A DNA stretch of 64,000 nt from Halococcus salsus (GCF_009900715.1 NZ_JAAAJC010000003.1:62001-126000); one strand, 5' to 3'; counted from the stretch's first letter, positions 25,888 to 36,150 are shown. Translations and numbers: made by a program. Notes: a model not told the origin generated them from the sequence alone.

Positions 25888-27315
25888 ATGAGCTACGAGT
25901 TCGAACTCCCGGACCCCGGCGAGGGACTCACCGAGGCCGAGATCGTCTCCTGGCAGGTCGCGGAGGGCGACGAGGTCGCGGAGGACGACGTGCTCGCGGA
26001 GGTCGAGACGGACAAAGCCGTCACCGAAGTCCCGTCGCCGGTCGCGGGGACGGTGACGGAGATCACCGCCGAGGAGGGCGAGACGGTGGACGTCGGGACG
26101 GTCATCGTGGTCTTCGACGGCGACGAGGACGGTGGCGACGAGTCGGCCGACGAAGAAGCCGAGGAGTCGGAGGACGAGGGAACCGACGGCGAGGAAGCCG
26201 AGGAATCGGACGGGTCCGAATCCGAGGACGAGGCGGAAGACGGAGACCAGGAGGGAGCGGACGAGGAGAGCGAGGGCGACGAGCCGAAGCAGGCCGCCAC
26301 GAGGGTCGACGACGGCGACGAGAGCGAGGACGGGTCGACGGCGGACGGGGAAGCCGACGAAGGGTCGGAGCCCGAAACCGGCGACGGACGGGTGTTCGCC
26401 GCACCGAGCACCCGGCGCTACGCCCGCGAGGAGGGTGTCGACCTCGCGGACGTGGATGGGTCCGGCCCCAACGGTCGGGTGCTCCGCGAGGACATCGACG
26501 CGCACGCGAGCGGCGAGGGTAGCGAAGGCGACGAGGGTGCAGCGGCCGAGGCGAGTGGAGCGGGAGACCTGCACCCGAGCGTCGACATCGAGCCGACGTC
26601 GGTCGACGAGGACGAGTCGCGCTCGGAGCGCTACGACCTCTCGGGACTGCGGGCGCGGATAGCGGAGAACATGACGCGCTCGAAGACCGTCACCGCCCAC
26701 CTCACCTCGGAGTTCGAAGCGGATGCCACGGAGCTCGTCGCGCTGAAGGAGCGGCTGAACGAAAAGCACGACGTTCACGTCACCTACACACCGATCCTCC
26801 TGAAGGCGGTCGTCCCCGCGCTGAAGGAGTTCCCGTTGGTGAACGCGAGCATCGACGATACGACCGGCGAGATCGTCGAGAAGCACTACTACAACGTCGG
26901 CTTCGCGACCCACACCGAGGACGGCCTGATGGTCCCCGTCATAGAGGACGTCGACCAGAAGTCGCTGGTGGAGGTCGCGACGGAGTTGAACGATCTCGCC
27001 GAACAGGCCCGCGAGCGCTCGATCGACATCTCGGACCTCCAAGGCGGGACCTTCACGATCACGAACCTCGCACTCGACGGGGAGCACCGAACGGGTGGCA
27101 CGCCGGTCATCAACCACCCCGAAGCCGCGATCCTGGGTATCGAGCCGATCGCGGACAAACCGGTCGCGGTCGACGGCGAGGTCGAGGTCCAAACCAGAAT
27201 CCCGCTCTCGCTCTCGTTCGACCACCGCCTCATCGACGGCGTGACCGCGAACCGGTTCATGGAGCGGCTCATCGAGGGGATCGAGGACCCCGACATCCTG
27301 CTCTCGCGGCTCTGA
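25888..27315 (+). CDS. pdhC: 2-oxoacid dehydrogenase E2 component (dihydrolipoamide acyltransferase)
   Basis: A 475-residue acyltransferase. One N-terminal lipoyl domain with Lys43 in [13 protein letters not shown]; then a highly acidic Glu/Asp/Ser-rich linker of about 85 residues (about 79-165); a peripheral subunit-binding domain [15 protein letters not shown]...[11 protein letters not shown] (about 172-205); and the catalytic domain with the active-site DHRLIDG (about 445-451). The linker is longer and more acidic than in bacterial E2. Usually an E3 (lipoamide dehydrogenase) gene follows, but here the next gene is convergent and unrelated. Starts 63 bases after pdhB. Confidence 0.95.
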   Translation: MSYEFELPDPGEGLTEAEIVSWQVAEGDEVAEDDVLAEVETDKAVTEVPSPVAGTVTEITAEEGETVDVGTVIVVFDGDEDGGDESADEEAEESEDEGTDGEEAEESDGSESEDEAEDGDQEGADEESEGDEPKQAATRVDDGDESEDGSTADGEADEGSEPETGDGRVFAAPSTRRYAREEGVDLADVDGSGPNGRVLREDIDAHASGEGSEGDEGAAAEASGAGDLHPSVDIEPTSVDEDESRSERYDLSGLRARIAENMTRSKTVTAHLTSEFEADATELVALKERLNEKHDVHVTYTPILLKAVVPALKEFPLVNASIDDTTGEIVEKHYYNVGFATHTEDGLMVPVIEDVDQKSLVEVATELNDLAEQARERSIDISDLQGGTFTITNLALDGEHRTGGTPVINHPEAAILGIEPIADKPVAVDGEVEVQTRIPLSLSFDHRLIDGVTANRFMERLIEGIEDPDILLSRL

Positions 27316-27391
27316 ATCGGCCTTTAGGGGTCCGGTTGGGCTGGCGCGCGGTCCGGATCGGAGACGGCGGTCGAGAGAACGTCCGGCCGAA

Positions 27392-27997
27392 CTACTCGCC
27401 GGCGTCGATGTCGGCCCGGCCGCTGGTGGCGCTCAGGAGTCGGTCGCGGAGGTCGTCGCTCTCGGCCGTCGGGATCCGAACCCGGAACGCGACGCGTTCG
27501 TCGTAGCGCGCCTCGAACTCGACGTCGGCGCTCTCGAGGATCCCACGCACGAGCCCGGAATCGTCGTACTCGACCTCGACGACGACCGTCTCGTGGGGTC
27601 GTGACTCGACGACCCCCGCGTCCTCGACCGCGACTTTCACCGCACGGGCGTAGGCACGCGCGAGGCCGCCGACCCCGAGGTTCGTCCCGCCGTAGTAGCG
27701 GGTGACGACGGCCGCGACGTTTTCGAGCTCCTCGCGCTGGAGCACCGTGAGCGCGGGTTTGCCCGCCGAACCGCCCGGCTCGCCGTCGTCGTTCGCGTAC
27801 TCACGGAGCGGGTCGGCCCGAACCCGGTAGGCGGGGACGTTGTGGGTCGCGTCGGCGTGGTCGGTCGCGATCCCCTCGACGAACGCCTCCGCCTCGTCGA
27901 CCGACCCGACCGGCGCGATACGACCGACGAACCGCGAGCCGCGCTCCTCGAAGGCGGCCTCGCCGCGGGTCTCGACGGTTCGGTAGGTTTCGGTCAC
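27392..27997 (-). CDS. YigZ/IMPACT family protein
   Basis: A 201-residue UPF0029/IMPACT protein: FEERGSRFVGRIAPV, the conserved ANDDGEPGGSAGKPAL (about 67-82) and VVTRYYGGTNLGVGGLARAY (about 96-115) are diagnostic, followed by a C-terminal ferredoxin-like domain. Bacterial YigZ is linked to translation or stress; eukaryotic IMPACT regulates Gcn2. Its ATG overlaps the ACT-domain gene stop (ATGA at 27994-27997). Confidence 0.93.
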   Translation of the reverse strand: MTETYRTVETRGEAAFEERGSRFVGRIAPVGSVDEAEAFVEGIATDHADATHNVPAYRVRADPLREYANDDGEPGGSAGKPALTVLQREELENVAAVVTRYYGGTNLGVGGLARAYARAVKVAVEDAGVVESRPHETVVVEVEYDDSGLVRGILESADVEFEARYDERVAFRVRIPTAESDDLRDRLLSATSGRADIDAGE

Positions 27998-28497
27998 TCC
28001 AGTTCGAGCCGTCGGACGAACGCCATCTCCCGGATCTCGGTGAGGACCGCGCCCGGGAGCGGGTCGTCGGTGATCACCGAGAGCGTCGGGACGTCGGTGA
28101 ACTCCGGGTCCTCCGAGATCGTCTGTCGGATCGAGACTCCGTGGTCGGCGATCGCACCCGTGACCGCGGCGACGATCCCCGAGGCCTCCGCGTCGGCGAC
28201 CTCGACGGTGAGGACGGATAGATCGAGCACCGGCGCGAGGTCGCGGAGGCTCGGCACCGCCGAGATGTTGTGGAAGATGGGCCGGAGTTCGTCGTCGGCC
28301 AGCAGCGCGTCGGTGGTCGAGTCCACGACGCGTCTGTCGACGCCGACCTCCGCGGCGACCTGGGTGTTCGGGATCTCGATCCCGCCCGAGACCACCCGCC
28401 CGCTCTCGTTCACCGAGAAACCGCGTTCGAGCAGGAGCCGGACGACGGCCTGCTGGCCCGGGCTTCCCGCGAACTTCGCCATGATCTCGTCGAACAT
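27994..28497 (-). CDS. ACT-domain amino-acid-binding protein with N-terminal HTH
   Basis: A 167-residue protein. The N-terminal 75 residues look like a winged-helix DNA-binding part, with QQAVVRLLLERGFSV and a recognition-helix-like NTQVAAEVGVDRRVVDST. The C-terminal half is an ACT domain (about 95-165): VLTVEVADAEASGIVAAVTG with DHGVSIRQTIS. Such proteins probably sense an amino acid and bind DNA; targets are unknown. It is coupled to the YigZ gene downstream. ATG at 28497 leaves a 32-bp gap to the next minus-strand gene. Confidence 0.85.
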   Translation of the reverse strand: MFDEIMAKFAGSPGQQAVVRLLLERGFSVNESGRVVSGGIEIPNTQVAAEVGVDRRVVDSTTDALLADDELRPIFHNISAVPSLRDLAPVLDLSVLTVEVADAEASGIVAAVTGAIADHGVSIRQTISEDPEFTDVPTLSVITDDPLPGAVLTEIREMAFVRRLELE

Positions 28498-28529
28498 CGT
28501 CTGTGCACCTCCGTATCGCACCCGCGGGG

Positions 28530-28985
28530 TTAATTCAACTGGTCGGCCTCCTCCAGCGTGCGCTCGGTCCCGGATCGTCGCCATTCGGCTGCGTTCTCGC
28601 GGGTTTCGGTGTTGAGGAGCACGTCGAGCTTCCGCTCGAACTGTGCCTCGGTGAGTTCGCCGCGGGCGTAGCGTTCGCGGAGCGTCGCGAGGCTATCGGC
28701 GTCCCGGCTGCTCTGGTCGGCCGCCTCCTCGCCGTACCAGTGGGGGTACCGCTCGCGCCAGTACTGGTCGGCGTAGTAGCCGAGATCGGCCGTCCGCCCT
28801 CCATGCCGGTAGTACGTGAGCACGGCGAGGAAGGGCACGAGAAGGATGCCGACGGCGATGACGACGTCCGCCAGCGCGAGCCCGAGGATCGAGAGCGAGA
28901 GGAAGAGCAGCCCCACCGCGACCGCCCCGCCGGTCCCGACGGTCAACGAGCGCTCGAACGCGGTGTGGTCGGTCGGTTTCGGCAC
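28530..28985 (-). CDS. Membrane protein with SHOCT domain
   Basis: A 151-residue protein if GTG at 28985 is used; an in-frame GTG at 29024 would add 13 residues. Two hydrophobic segments (about 18-36 and 40-60) are followed by a cytosolic region and a SHOCT-like motif DSLATLRERYARGELTEAQF followed by ERKLDVLL (about 99-127). SHOCT domains are short C-terminal oligomerisation motifs. A TATA-like ggtactttt on the minus strand lies about 30-38 bases before GTG 28985, favouring that start. Confidence 0.78.
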   Translation of the reverse strand: MPKPTDHTAFERSLTVGTGGAVAVGLLFLSLSILGLALADVVIAVGILLVPFLAVLTYYRHGGRTADLGYYADQYWRERYPHWYGEEAADQSSRDADSLATLRERYARGELTEAQFERKLDVLLNTETRENAAEWRRSGTERTLEEADQLN

Positions 28986-29069
28986 AGCGATCGACTGACG
29001 GCCCACCGAAAAGTACCTTTCCACTGGCTCCTCTCCGAGTGACCGAACCCGTCGGCAGGGGTCGAACCG

Positions 29070-29660
29070 CTACTCGGAGAGGGTGCCCTTCGTGCTCGGG
29101 GCCCCCTCACGGCGGTCGTCGGGCCGGGTAGCGTCGTCGAGTGCCCGCGCGACCGCCTTGAACAGCGCCTCGATCTCGTGGTGGGCGTTCTCGCCGGCGA
29201 CCTCCGTGTGGAGGGTCAGGTTTGCGTTCATCGCGAGCGAGCGGAAGAAGTGCGGAGCCATCGCGCTCGTGAACTCGCCCACCCGGCCCTGGGAGAATTC
29301 CCCGTCGAATTCGAACAGCGGGCGACCCGAGACGTCGACCACCACCCCGGCGACCGCCTCGTCGAGCGGCACTCGCCTATCGGCGAACCGGTGGATCCCC
29401 GCCCGATCGCCGAGCGCCTCGTCGAGGGCCGTCCCGAGCGCGATCGCGACGTCCTCGATCGTGTGGTGGTCGTCGACGTGGAGGTCGCCGTCACACGAGA
29501 CGTCGAGGTCGAACAGGCCGTGTTTCGCGAACGAATCCAGCATGTGGTCGAGGAAGCCGATCCCGGTGTCCGTGGTCGACTCGCCCTCGCCGTCGACCGC
29601 GAGCGTCACCTCGATCGTGGTTTCGGCCGTCTCGCGCTCGACGGTCGCACGCCTGGTCAT
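29070..29660 (-). CDS. hisB: Imidazoleglycerol-phosphate dehydratase
   Basis: A 196-residue enzyme of histidine biosynthesis that dehydrates imidazoleglycerol phosphate. The metal-binding motifs are [14 protein letters not shown] (about 34-47) and [16 protein letters not shown] (about 59-74), with a second pair FFRSLAMN and [13 protein letters not shown] (about 148-164). Length matches monofunctional HisB. It follows hisA with 52 bases between, same strand, so the two probably share a transcript. Confidence 0.96.
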   Translation of the reverse strand: MTRRATVERETAETTIEVTLAVDGEGESTTDTGIGFLDHMLDSFAKHGLFDLDVSCDGDLHVDDHHTIEDVAIALGTALDEALGDRAGIHRFADRRVPLDEAVAGVVVDVSGRPLFEFDGEFSQGRVGEFTSAMAPHFFRSLAMNANLTLHTEVAGENAHHEIEALFKAVARALDDATRPDDRREGAPSTKGTLSE

Positions 29661-29712
29661 GCGAGCCCTCGGCGTAGCGGGCATAAGGCGGTTTTGCTCG
29701 GTCGCGTGGCGC

Positions 29713-30441
29713 TCAGTCCCCTTCGAGCGCCGTGATGGCGTCCTCGAGCGTGAACCGCCCCTCGTAGAGCGCGGTGCCGACGACGGCCGCGCTCGCGCCG
29801 GCGTCGCGGAGGGTTTCGAGGTCGTCGAGGGTCTCGACCCCGCCGCTCGCCACGACCGGGACCGAGACCGCCTCGGCGAGCCGGCGCACACGGTCGGCGC
29901 GGACGCCTTCGAGCCGGCCCTCGACGTCGACGTCGGTGAAGAGGATCCCGGCCGCGCCGCGGTCCTCGTAGCCCGCTGCGGCTTCGACGGGGTCTATTCC
30001 TGTACCCTCCGTCCAGCCTGAGACCACGACCTCGCCGTCGCTGGCGTCGAGGCTGACGACCACGCTCTCGGGGTGGGTGTCGCTGATCGCCGCGACGACC
30101 TCGGGGGTCTCGACCGCGGCCGTCCCCAGGATGACCCGGTCGACGCCGGCGTCGAGGAGGGAGCGGGCGTCGGCTGCGGTCCGGATGCCGCCGCCGAGCT
30201 GAACGGGGACGTCGACGGTCTCGACGATCCGCTCGATCGCGGTCGCGTTGCGCCGCTCGCCGTCGAACGCCCCGTCGAGGTCCACGAGGTGGAGGGTTCG
30301 CGCGCCCGCCGCGACCCAGCGTTCGGCCGCCTCGACGGGGTCGCCGTAGGCGGTCTCGCTACCGCGCTCGCCGCCGACGAGCTGAACCACCTGCCCACCT
30401 TCGATGTCGACCGCGGGAACGACTTCGAACGAATCGTACAT
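29713..30441 (-). CDS. hisA: ProFAR isomerase (HisA)
   Basis: A 242-residue TIM barrel: [20 protein letters not shown] carries the catalytic Asp, then [41 protein letters not shown] and [14 protein letters not shown] carry the paired phosphate-binding loops and the second Asp. It isomerises N'-ProFAR to PRFAR in histidine biosynthesis. Divergent from the ferredoxin gene; upstream of hisB. Confidence 0.96.
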   Translation of the reverse strand: MYDSFEVVPAVDIEGGQVVQLVGGERGSETAYGDPVEAAERWVAAGARTLHLVDLDGAFDGERRNATAIERIVETVDVPVQLGGGIRTAADARSLLDAGVDRVILGTAAVETPEVVAAISDTHPESVVVSLDASDGEVVVSGWTEGTGIDPVEAAAGYEDRGAAGILFTDVDVEGRLEGVRADRVRRLAEAVSVPVVASGGVETLDDLETLRDAGASAAVVGTALYEGRFTLEDAITALEGD

Positions 30442-30629
30442 GGGTCGCGTAGGCGGTCGCGCGGCCTTAACGCCCTGCATGTGCGGCGGACGGCTCCAGG
30501 TGGACGACCGATAGCGCCGTGGTCGCGATTCGGGACCTCGGAATCAGCCTCGATCTCGGCGCTGAGGTTTGGGCGAGCCGAATTCGGGAACGAAAACATC
30601 TAACACCTTCGGGGGAGAACGAGCTATTG

Positions 30630-31019
30630 ATGCCTACCGTAGAATACGTCAACTACGAAGTGGTCGACGATCAGGGCTGGGATGTTGAGGACGACGACCT
30701 CTTCGAGAAGGCCGCGGACGCCGGACTCGACGAGGAGGATTACGGTTCCATCGACGTCAACGAGTCCGAGTACATCCTCGAAGCCGCCGAGGCACAGGGC
30801 TACGACTGGCCGTTCTCGTGCCGCGCTGGTGCGTGTGCGAACTGCGCGTCGATCCTCAAAGAGGGCGAGATCGACATGGACATGCAGCAGATCCTCTCGG
30901 ACGAGGAAGTCGAGGACCGCAACGTCCGCCTGACCTGCATCGGGTCGCCGGCGGCCGACGAGGTCAAGATCGTCTACAACGCGAAACACCTCGACTACCT
31001 CCAGAACCGCGTCATATAA
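30630..31019 (+). CDS. fer: Plant-type [2Fe-2S] ferredoxin
   Basis: A 129-residue ferredoxin with Cys64, Cys69, Cys72 and Cys103 ([11 protein letters not shown] and LTCIG). The N-terminus holds the acidic helical insert characteristic of Halobacterium ferredoxin ([20 protein letters not shown]). It carries electrons for 2-oxoacid ferredoxin oxidoreductases and other redox enzymes in the cytoplasm. A gggggag at 30611-30617 precedes the ATG; the transcript therefore has at least a short leader. Highly conserved in haloarchaea. Confidence 0.97.
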   Translation: MPTVEYVNYEVVDDQGWDVEDDDLFEKAADAGLDEEDYGSIDVNESEYILEAAEAQGYDWPFSCRAGACANCASILKEGEIDMDMQQILSDEEVEDRNVRLTCIGSPAADEVKIVYNAKHLDYLQNRVI

Positions 31020-31118
31020 GCCGACCCCACCGTTTTTTCGCGCGTCGCGTTCGGACGGATCGCTATCGAAGAGCTGTTGCGTCGGGATCCGGTTTATGTC
31101 CTCCGACGACCAACTGGA

Positions 31119-31126
31119 ATTATAAC
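31119..31126 (+). promoter_or_regulatory. TATA box of lipoprotein gene
   Basis: ATTATAAC lies 27-34 bases before the ATG at 31153, the standard spacing for a haloarchaeal leaderless or short-leader promoter. Confidence 0.55.
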
Positions 31127-31152
31127 CCGCCACGGAGAACCGCTGTCGAAAG

Positions 31153-31581
31153 ATGAAACGCCGCCAGCTGATCGGAGCGATAGCAACTGCGGCGATAGGA
31201 AGCGCGGGTTGTGTGAGTGGCCTATCTAGTCTCGTCAAAACTCCTGCTCATACCGTCTCCGTCTACAATCTCAGCGAAAAGCGAGCCCGAGAGGTGGAGG
31301 TCAGCGTGCGAAACAGCGCCGACGAGATCCTCTTCGAGCGTTCGTATGCCTTCTCCGAATCCGTTCAGGCGTCCGAGAGCGAGACGTTCCCGGCATCGGA
31401 CGATCCCGCAACGGTGCTCGTCACTGTCGATGGGAAACGGTACGAGAGGCAGTGGCCGGCTTCGGATTGTAACGGGCTATCCGTGTGGGAAGGTCTCGAC
31501 GTGAAGATCTTCGGCAAGATGGATCCGGAAAGGGACGTTTACACGGGCGGTAACTGCCAGACTGCGTATATGGGAGATTGA
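31153..31581 (+). CDS. Tat-exported haloarchaeal lipoprotein
   Basis: A 142-residue protein with a twin-arginine signal [20 protein letters not shown] ending in a lipobox-type Cys20. The mature part contains beta-strand-like [32 protein letters not shown] and a Cys pair late in the sequence (DCNGL, GNCQT). Ig-like haloarchaeal lipoproteins of this kind are surface-anchored and of unknown function. GC is lower than in neighbours (codons such as ATA, CTA), suggesting a less conserved accessory gene. Its own TATA box is at 31119-31126. Confidence 0.8.
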   Translation: MKRRQLIGAIATAAIGSAGCVSGLSSLVKTPAHTVSVYNLSEKRAREVEVSVRNSADEILFERSYAFSESVQASESETFPASDDPATVLVTVDGKRYERQWPASDCNGLSVWEGLDVKIFGKMDPERDVYTGGNCQTAYMGD

Positions 31582-31591
31582 GCGAGACGCG

Positions 31592-32644
31592 TCAGTCGCC
31601 AGCGTATTTCGCGCCGACGGCGTCGAGGTCCGCGCCGTCGACCGACGACCGGAAGCCGTGCATCCCGTCGTCGCGCGTGATGCCGTAGTCGTTCGCGTGG
31701 AGCTCCGCGACCCGTTCGAACTCCTCGTCCGAGAGTCGGGGGGTCTCCGGCGCGGCGGCCCACTCGTTGATGTCGGCGGCGGTGCGGAAGGTCGGCGTCA
31801 CCGAGGCGACCGCGTCGTGGGCGAGCAGCCACTGGATCGTGGCCTGGCCCATCGTGCGCTCGCCGTCGCGTTCGAGGAACCGGAGCTGTTCGACCTTCTC
31901 CCAGCCGGTGTCGTACCACTCGTCGGGCCGGAAGCCCCGGTGGTCGCCGGCGTCGAGTTCGGTCTCGGGCGTGACCTGCTCGTTGAGGATCCCCGAGGAG
32001 TGGGGCACCCGCGGGACGAGGCTGGTCTCGGCGTCGAGGTCCTCGATGGTCTCGATGAAGTGCTTGCCCGGAACCTGCTCGAAGAGGTTGAACACCACCT
32101 GGACGGCGTCGAACTCGTTCTCGATCGCCGCGTCGCCCTCCGCGAGCCAGCCGATCGAGGGCCCGAGCGCCCAGCCGAGCGCCTCGACTTTGCCCTCCTC
32201 TTTGAGTTCGTCGAGGGCTTCGAGGATGTCCTCGTCCACCTCGTCGACGTTGGCGTTGTGGAGCTGGAGGAGTTCGACGTGGTCGGTGTCGAGCCGGTCG
32301 AGGCTCTTCTCGACCGACTCGTGGATGTACTCGGGCGTGATGACCTTCGGAAGTTCGCCGTGGCCGGCCTGCGGGTTGTTGTAGAAGTCGTAGCCGACCT
32401 TGGTGGCGATGGTGACCTCGTCGCGGCGGTCGGCGAACGCCTGGCCGACGAGCTCCTCGCTCCGGCCGTGGCCGTAGACGTCGCCGGTGTCGAAGAAGGT
32501 GATCCCCCGATCGGCGGCGTGACGAAGCATCTCGATGCTCTCGCGCTCGCTCCGGTCGCCCCACCAGTCGGTGCCGACGGTCCACGCGCCGAAGCCGACC
32601 TCGCTGACCTCGACGTTCGAGCCCCCGAGTTTCCGGTATCGCAT
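31592..32644 (-). CDS. Aldo/keto reductase (second family)
   Basis: A 350-residue reductase starting [19 protein letters not shown], the start of the YhdN/general-stress-protein-69-like AKR group, unlike the shorter reductase at 17934. [20 protein letters not shown] holds catalytic Asp and Tyr, [10 protein letters not shown] the Lys, HVELLQLHN the His. The C-terminal [20 protein letters not shown] binds the cofactor. A seven-residue longer N-terminus in frame is not favoured. Substrate unknown. Convergent with the lipoprotein gene. Confidence 0.88.
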   Translation of the reverse strand: MRYRKLGGSNVEVSEVGFGAWTVGTDWWGDRSERESIEMLRHAADRGITFFDTGDVYGHGRSEELVGQAFADRRDEVTIATKVGYDFYNNPQAGHGELPKVITPEYIHESVEKSLDRLDTDHVELLQLHNANVDEVDEDILEALDELKEEGKVEALGWALGPSIGWLAEGDAAIENEFDAVQVVFNLFEQVPGKHFIETIEDLDAETSLVPRVPHSSGILNEQVTPETELDAGDHRGFRPDEWYDTGWEKVEQLRFLERDGERTMGQATIQWLLAHDAVASVTPTFRTAADINEWAAAPETPRLSDEEFERVAELHANDYGITRDDGMHGFRSSVDGADLDAVGAKYAGD

Positions 32645-32788
32645 GGTCGCGGTTGGGCCCGGCCGCACTTATCCGGCGCGGTCAGTCCTCACGAAGTAGA
32701 TCACCCGAAAGGGCGAGGATGGTGGGGCGGCGGGTCGGAACGTATCGCCGTTCGACAGTTACATTCCGTCCCCTATCGTATCCCGGCC

Positions 32789-34129
32789 ATGAACCGCGAG
32801 CGCTCGCGCGACCTCTACGACCGCGCCCTCTCCGTGCTGGCCGGCGGTGTGAACTCCTCGGTGCGCGCGACCCAGCCCTACCCCGCGTTCGCCGAGCGCG
32901 GCGACGGATCGCATCTGATCGACGCCGACGGCAACCGCTACATCGACTACGTGATGGGCTACGGCCCGCTCCTGCTCGGCCACGACCTGCCCGAATCGGT
33001 CCGCGCGGCGGTCCAGTCCCACATGAGTGCAGGACCGATGTACGGCGCACCGACGGAGATCGAGGTCGAACTCGCGGAGTTCGTCGCCCGCCACGTGCCG
33101 AGCGTCGAGATGCTCCGGTTCGTGAACTCGGGCACCGAAGCCACGGTGTCGGCGGTCCGGCTCGCACGGGGCTACACCGGCCGTGACAAGGTCGTCGTGA
33201 TGCAGGGTGGCTATCACGGGGCCCAGGAGTCGACGCTGGTCGAGGGCTCGCCGGACGCACCGCAGCCCTCCTCGCCGGGGATCCCGCAGTCCTTCGCGGC
33301 CGAGACCATCCCGGTGCCGTTCAACGACACCGAGAGCCTGGAAGCCGTCTTCGAGGCCCACGAGGGGGAGATCGCGGCGGTGCTCACCGAACCCCTGCTC
33401 GGGAACACCGCGAGCGTGCTGCCAGTCGAGGGCTATCACGACCGCCTGCGCGAGTTGTGCGACGAGCACGGCGCGTTGCTGGTCTTCGACGAGGTGATGA
33501 CGGGCTTCCGCGTCGGGGGCCTCCAGTGTGCCCAGGGGAAGTTCGATATCGAACCGGACCTCACGACGTTCGCGAAGATCATCGGCGGCGGCCTCCCGGC
33601 GGGTGCGATCGGCGGCCCGGCCGAGATAATCGAGTCGTTCACGCCGTCGGGGGACGTCTTCCAGTCCGGAACCTACTCGGGGCACCCGATGGCAATGGCG
33701 GCGGGGCTCGAAACCCTGCGTTACGCGGCCGAGAACGACGTCTACGACCACGTGAACCGACTGGGAGAAAAGCTCCGGTCGGGCATTACCGATATCGTCG
33801 ACGAGCGCGCGCCGGGCTACACAGTGCTCGGAACCGAGAGCATGTTCAAACTCGTCTTCACCCGCGGCGGGTCGGAGGGCGTGAGTGATTCCTGCCGGGC
33901 GGGCTGTCGGCAGGAACCCGACTGTGCACGCTTCGAGCGGTGTCCCAAGACCGGCGCGGACGTCGCGAACGCCGAGACCGAGCGCTGGGACCGGCTGTTC
34001 AGACCCGCGATGCTCGACCGGGGGATCCTGCTGACCGCGAACCAGATGGAGTCCCAGTTCGTGAGCGACGCGCACACCGACGAGGACGTCGAGGAGACCC
34101 TCGAAGCCTACAAGGCCTACTTCGAGTGA
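32789..34129 (+). CDS. hemL: Glutamate-1-semialdehyde 2,1-aminomutase
   Basis: A 446-residue PLP enzyme that converts glutamate-1-semialdehyde to 5-aminolevulinate, the first committed tetrapyrrole precursor. [11 protein letters not shown] opens the family domain, [17 protein letters not shown] binds [15 protein letters not shown] holds the Asp, and [10 protein letters not shown] holds catalytic Lys263. Residues about 365-392 form an extra loop with four Cys at 369, 373, 379 and 385 (C-x3-C-x5-C-x5-C), absent from classical bacterial and plant GSAM. hemB is only 2.4 kb away. Confidence 0.96.
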   Translation: MNRERSRDLYDRALSVLAGGVNSSVRATQPYPAFAERGDGSHLIDADGNRYIDYVMGYGPLLLGHDLPESVRAAVQSHMSAGPMYGAPTEIEVELAEFVARHVPSVEMLRFVNSGTEATVSAVRLARGYTGRDKVVVMQGGYHGAQESTLVEGSPDAPQPSSPGIPQSFAAETIPVPFNDTESLEAVFEAHEGEIAAVLTEPLLGNTASVLPVEGYHDRLRELCDEHGALLVFDEVMTGFRVGGLQCAQGKFDIEPDLTTFAKIIGGGLPAGAIGGPAEIIESFTPSGDVFQSGTYSGHPMAMAAGLETLRYAAENDVYDHVNRLGEKLRSGITDIVDERAPGYTVLGTESMFKLVFTRGGSEGVSDSCRAGCRQEPDCARFERCPKTGADVANAETERWDRLFRPAMLDRGILLTANQMESQFVSDAHTDEDVEETLEAYKAYFE

Positions 34130-34422
34130 GCCGCCGTGCGGCGGCGGTGCGGTTGTGGAACGGTCTCGGCGAGCGGTAGCGAGCCGAGACTGCGGTGGCG
34201 GGGCGGTGCGGTCCTGGCGGATGAAGGGCGAGTGAACGCCGGAGGCGTGAACGAGGGCTTCGGCGGGAGCGGTTGCTGTGCGGAGTGGTTACGGTACGGG
34301 GCGGTTAGTGGTTGTACCGCGAGCGAGGCGAAGCCGAGCGAGCGGCCCTTTTTAGTCCAGGTTTTTGCGACGAGCGGTTGGCGAGCGAAGCGAGCCAACC
34401 CGAGGAGGAAAAAAGTGGGTGT
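34130..34422 (+). repeat. Dispersed intergenic repeat, copy A
   Basis: Between the convergent stops of hemL and amt. It shares, in the same order but opposite orientation, long blocks with 43431-43722: 34207-34232 is identical to the reverse complement of 43637-43662 (26 of 26), 34253-34266 to 43601-43614, 34303-34326 to 43528-43551 (24 of 24), and 34336-34366 to 43490-43520 (30 of 31). Between blocks are variable, purine-rich gcgagcgaagcgagc-like tracts and a GGTTGGC/GCCAACC hairpin (34375-34399). T-rich tracts (5-6 T) occur on both strands. No open frame is convincing. Confidence 0.75.
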
Positions 34423-36150
34423 TCAGACCGCGTCCGGTCCGTGTGTCCCGGTCCGGATCTGGGCGGCGTCCTCGACGGGCGTGACGAACACCTTGCCGTC
34501 GCCGGGTTCGCCGGTCGCGGCCCGTTCGACGATGGCGTCGACCACGTCCGAGGCGGGGATCTCGGCGACCACACACTCGATCTTGACCTTCTGGTGGAGG
34601 TCGACGGTGTACTCCTCGCCGCGCCACTGGCCCTTCGTGACCGGCTGGCTGCCCCGGCCGGAGACGTTCGTCACCGTGAGCGAGGGCGCGCCGGCCTCCG
34701 AGAGCGCGCTCTTCACTGCGTTGAGCTTCTCCGGACGGACGACGGCGGTGATCATCTTGAGCTCCCCGCCGTTGGGTTCGGGTTCACCACCGTCGGTCCG
34801 GATCTTCTCGTCGTCGATCGAGCGGACCATCCCGCCGTCGGCGACGGGGCCGCCCGAGTCGCCGAAGCCGAACTCGGGGTAGGTGTCGACGCCGTGTTCG
34901 GAGCTATCGAGCCCGTTGCGTTCGTGCTCGGGGGTGACCCGCGCCTGGCCGGCCGCCTTGAACGCGTAGAAGACCGCCGCGGTCGCGAGGATCGTCCAGC
35001 CACCGATGACGGTGACGCCGACGACCTGGACGATGAGCTGCGTGACGGAGAAGCCGCCCACCGCGAAGAACGGGAAGAGCACCGCGCCCATCGCGCCGGC
35101 CGAGCCGTGGACCGGGTAGACCGCACAGACGTCGTCGATCTTGAGGCGCTTCTCGACGAACGCGAAGACGATCGGGAGCTGGCCGCCCGCGAGCAGCCCG
35201 AGGATCATGGCCCCCCACCACGTCACGGCGTCCGTGACGCTGGTGATGACCACGAGGCCCGCGAGCATCCCGTTGGCGACGAAGAGGGTGTCGACCTTGT
35301 CGCTCTTGAGCAACGAGACGCCGGCGGCACCGAGCGCGCCGGTCCCCATCGCGAGCGTGGTCGTGAGCGCGACCCGGCCGACGGTGCTCGCGAACGCGCC
35401 GAGCGCGAGCGTGTCGTTCTCGGCGGTGAACACCGTCGCCGCCGTACCGACGTTGAACCCGTACCAGCCGAAACAGAGGATGAGGGTACCGAGCACCGCG
35501 AACGTCATCGAGTGGCCGGGGATCACGTTCGCGCTGCCGTCGTCGTTGTAGCGGTCGATCCGGGGGCCGATGACCCACGCCGCGGTGAGGCCGGCGATGC
35601 CGCCCATGCCGTGGACGATCATGCCGCCCGCGAAGTCGTGGAAACCGACGCCCATGAAGTCGGCGAGGAAGCCCCCGCCCCAGGTGACGCCCGTCACGAC
35701 GGGGTAGATGACCGCGGCGAGCAGGAAGGTGTAGGTGACGTAGGCCCGGAGCTTACACCGCCCCGCGACCGCGCCCGAGACGATCGTGGCGGCGGTCATC
35801 GCGAACACCGCGCTGAACAGCCAGCCGACCCACGCAGTGGGGTCCGCGGGCGCGATGACGCTGCCGAACGCCCCGCCGATATCGACCCCGCTGCCGCTCG
35901 TCAGGCCGGCCACGATCGTCGAGACGGCTGCACCGACGAGGAAGAAGGCCACGACGCCGAGCGACCACGTCAGCATGTTCTTCGTGAGCTGGTTGGCGAC
36001 GTTCTTCGCTCTGACCTGACCCGCCTCCAGCATCGCGAAGCCCGCGTGCATGAAGAAGATCAGGAAGGTCACCGTCAGCACCCAGACGTTGTTGACCCCG
36101 TCGGCGAGCACCCCGACGTCGACCCCGGACTGAAGCAGCACGTCGGTCAT
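34423..36150 (-). CDS. amt: Ammonium transporter fused to a PII signalling domain
   Basis: A 575-residue fusion. Residues about 1-400 form an Amt channel with about 11 membrane segments: [49 protein letters not shown] and [13 protein letters not shown] with the conserved pore His positions. An acidic linker (about 405-463) leads to a complete PII domain (464-575): [16 protein letters not shown], the T-loop [11 protein letters not shown] with Tyr514 aligning to Tyr51 of GlnB, and GDGKVFV and IRTG binding motifs. Fusion couples ammonium uptake to nitrogen and energy sensing. A Shine-Dalgarno-like GGAG precedes an internal ATG at 34755. Confidence 0.95.
   Translation of the reverse strand: MTDVLLQSGVDVGVLADGVNNVWVLTVTFLIFFMHAGFAMLEAGQVRAKNVANQLTKNMLTWSLGVVAFFLVGAAVSTIVAGLTSGSGVDIGGAFGSVIAPADPTAWVGWLFSAVFAMTAATIVSGAVAGRCKLRAYVTYTFLLAAVIYPVVTGVTWGGGFLADFMGVGFHDFAGGMIVHGMGGIAGLTAAWVIGPRIDRYNDDGSANVIPGHSMTFAVLGTLILCFGWYGFNVGTAATVFTAENDTLALGAFASTVGRVALTTTLAMGTGALGAAGVSLLKSDKVDTLFVANGMLAGLVVITSVTDAVTWWGAMILGLLAGGQLPIVFAFVEKRLKIDDVCAVYPVHGSAGAMGAVLFPFFAVGGFSVTQLIVQVVGVTVIGGWTILATAAVFYAFKAAGQARVTPEHERNGLDSSEHGVDTYPEFGFGDSGGPVADGGMVRSIDDEKIRTDGGEPEPNGGELKMITAVVRPEKLNAVKSALSEAGAPSLTVTNVSGRGSQPVTKGQWRGEEYTVDLHQKVKIECVVAEIPASDVVDAIVERAATGEPGDGKVFVTPVEDAAQIRTGTHGPDAV

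Noticed and set aside
26110..26400. Low-complexity GAG/GAC tract as a tandem repeat
   Set aside because: It encodes the acidic linker of the E2 subunit in frame, without a regular repeat unit.
34130..34422. Insertion sequence or MITE in the hemL-amt gap
   Set aside because: No terminal inverted repeats, target duplications or transposase remnants are visible; recorded as a dispersed repeat instead.
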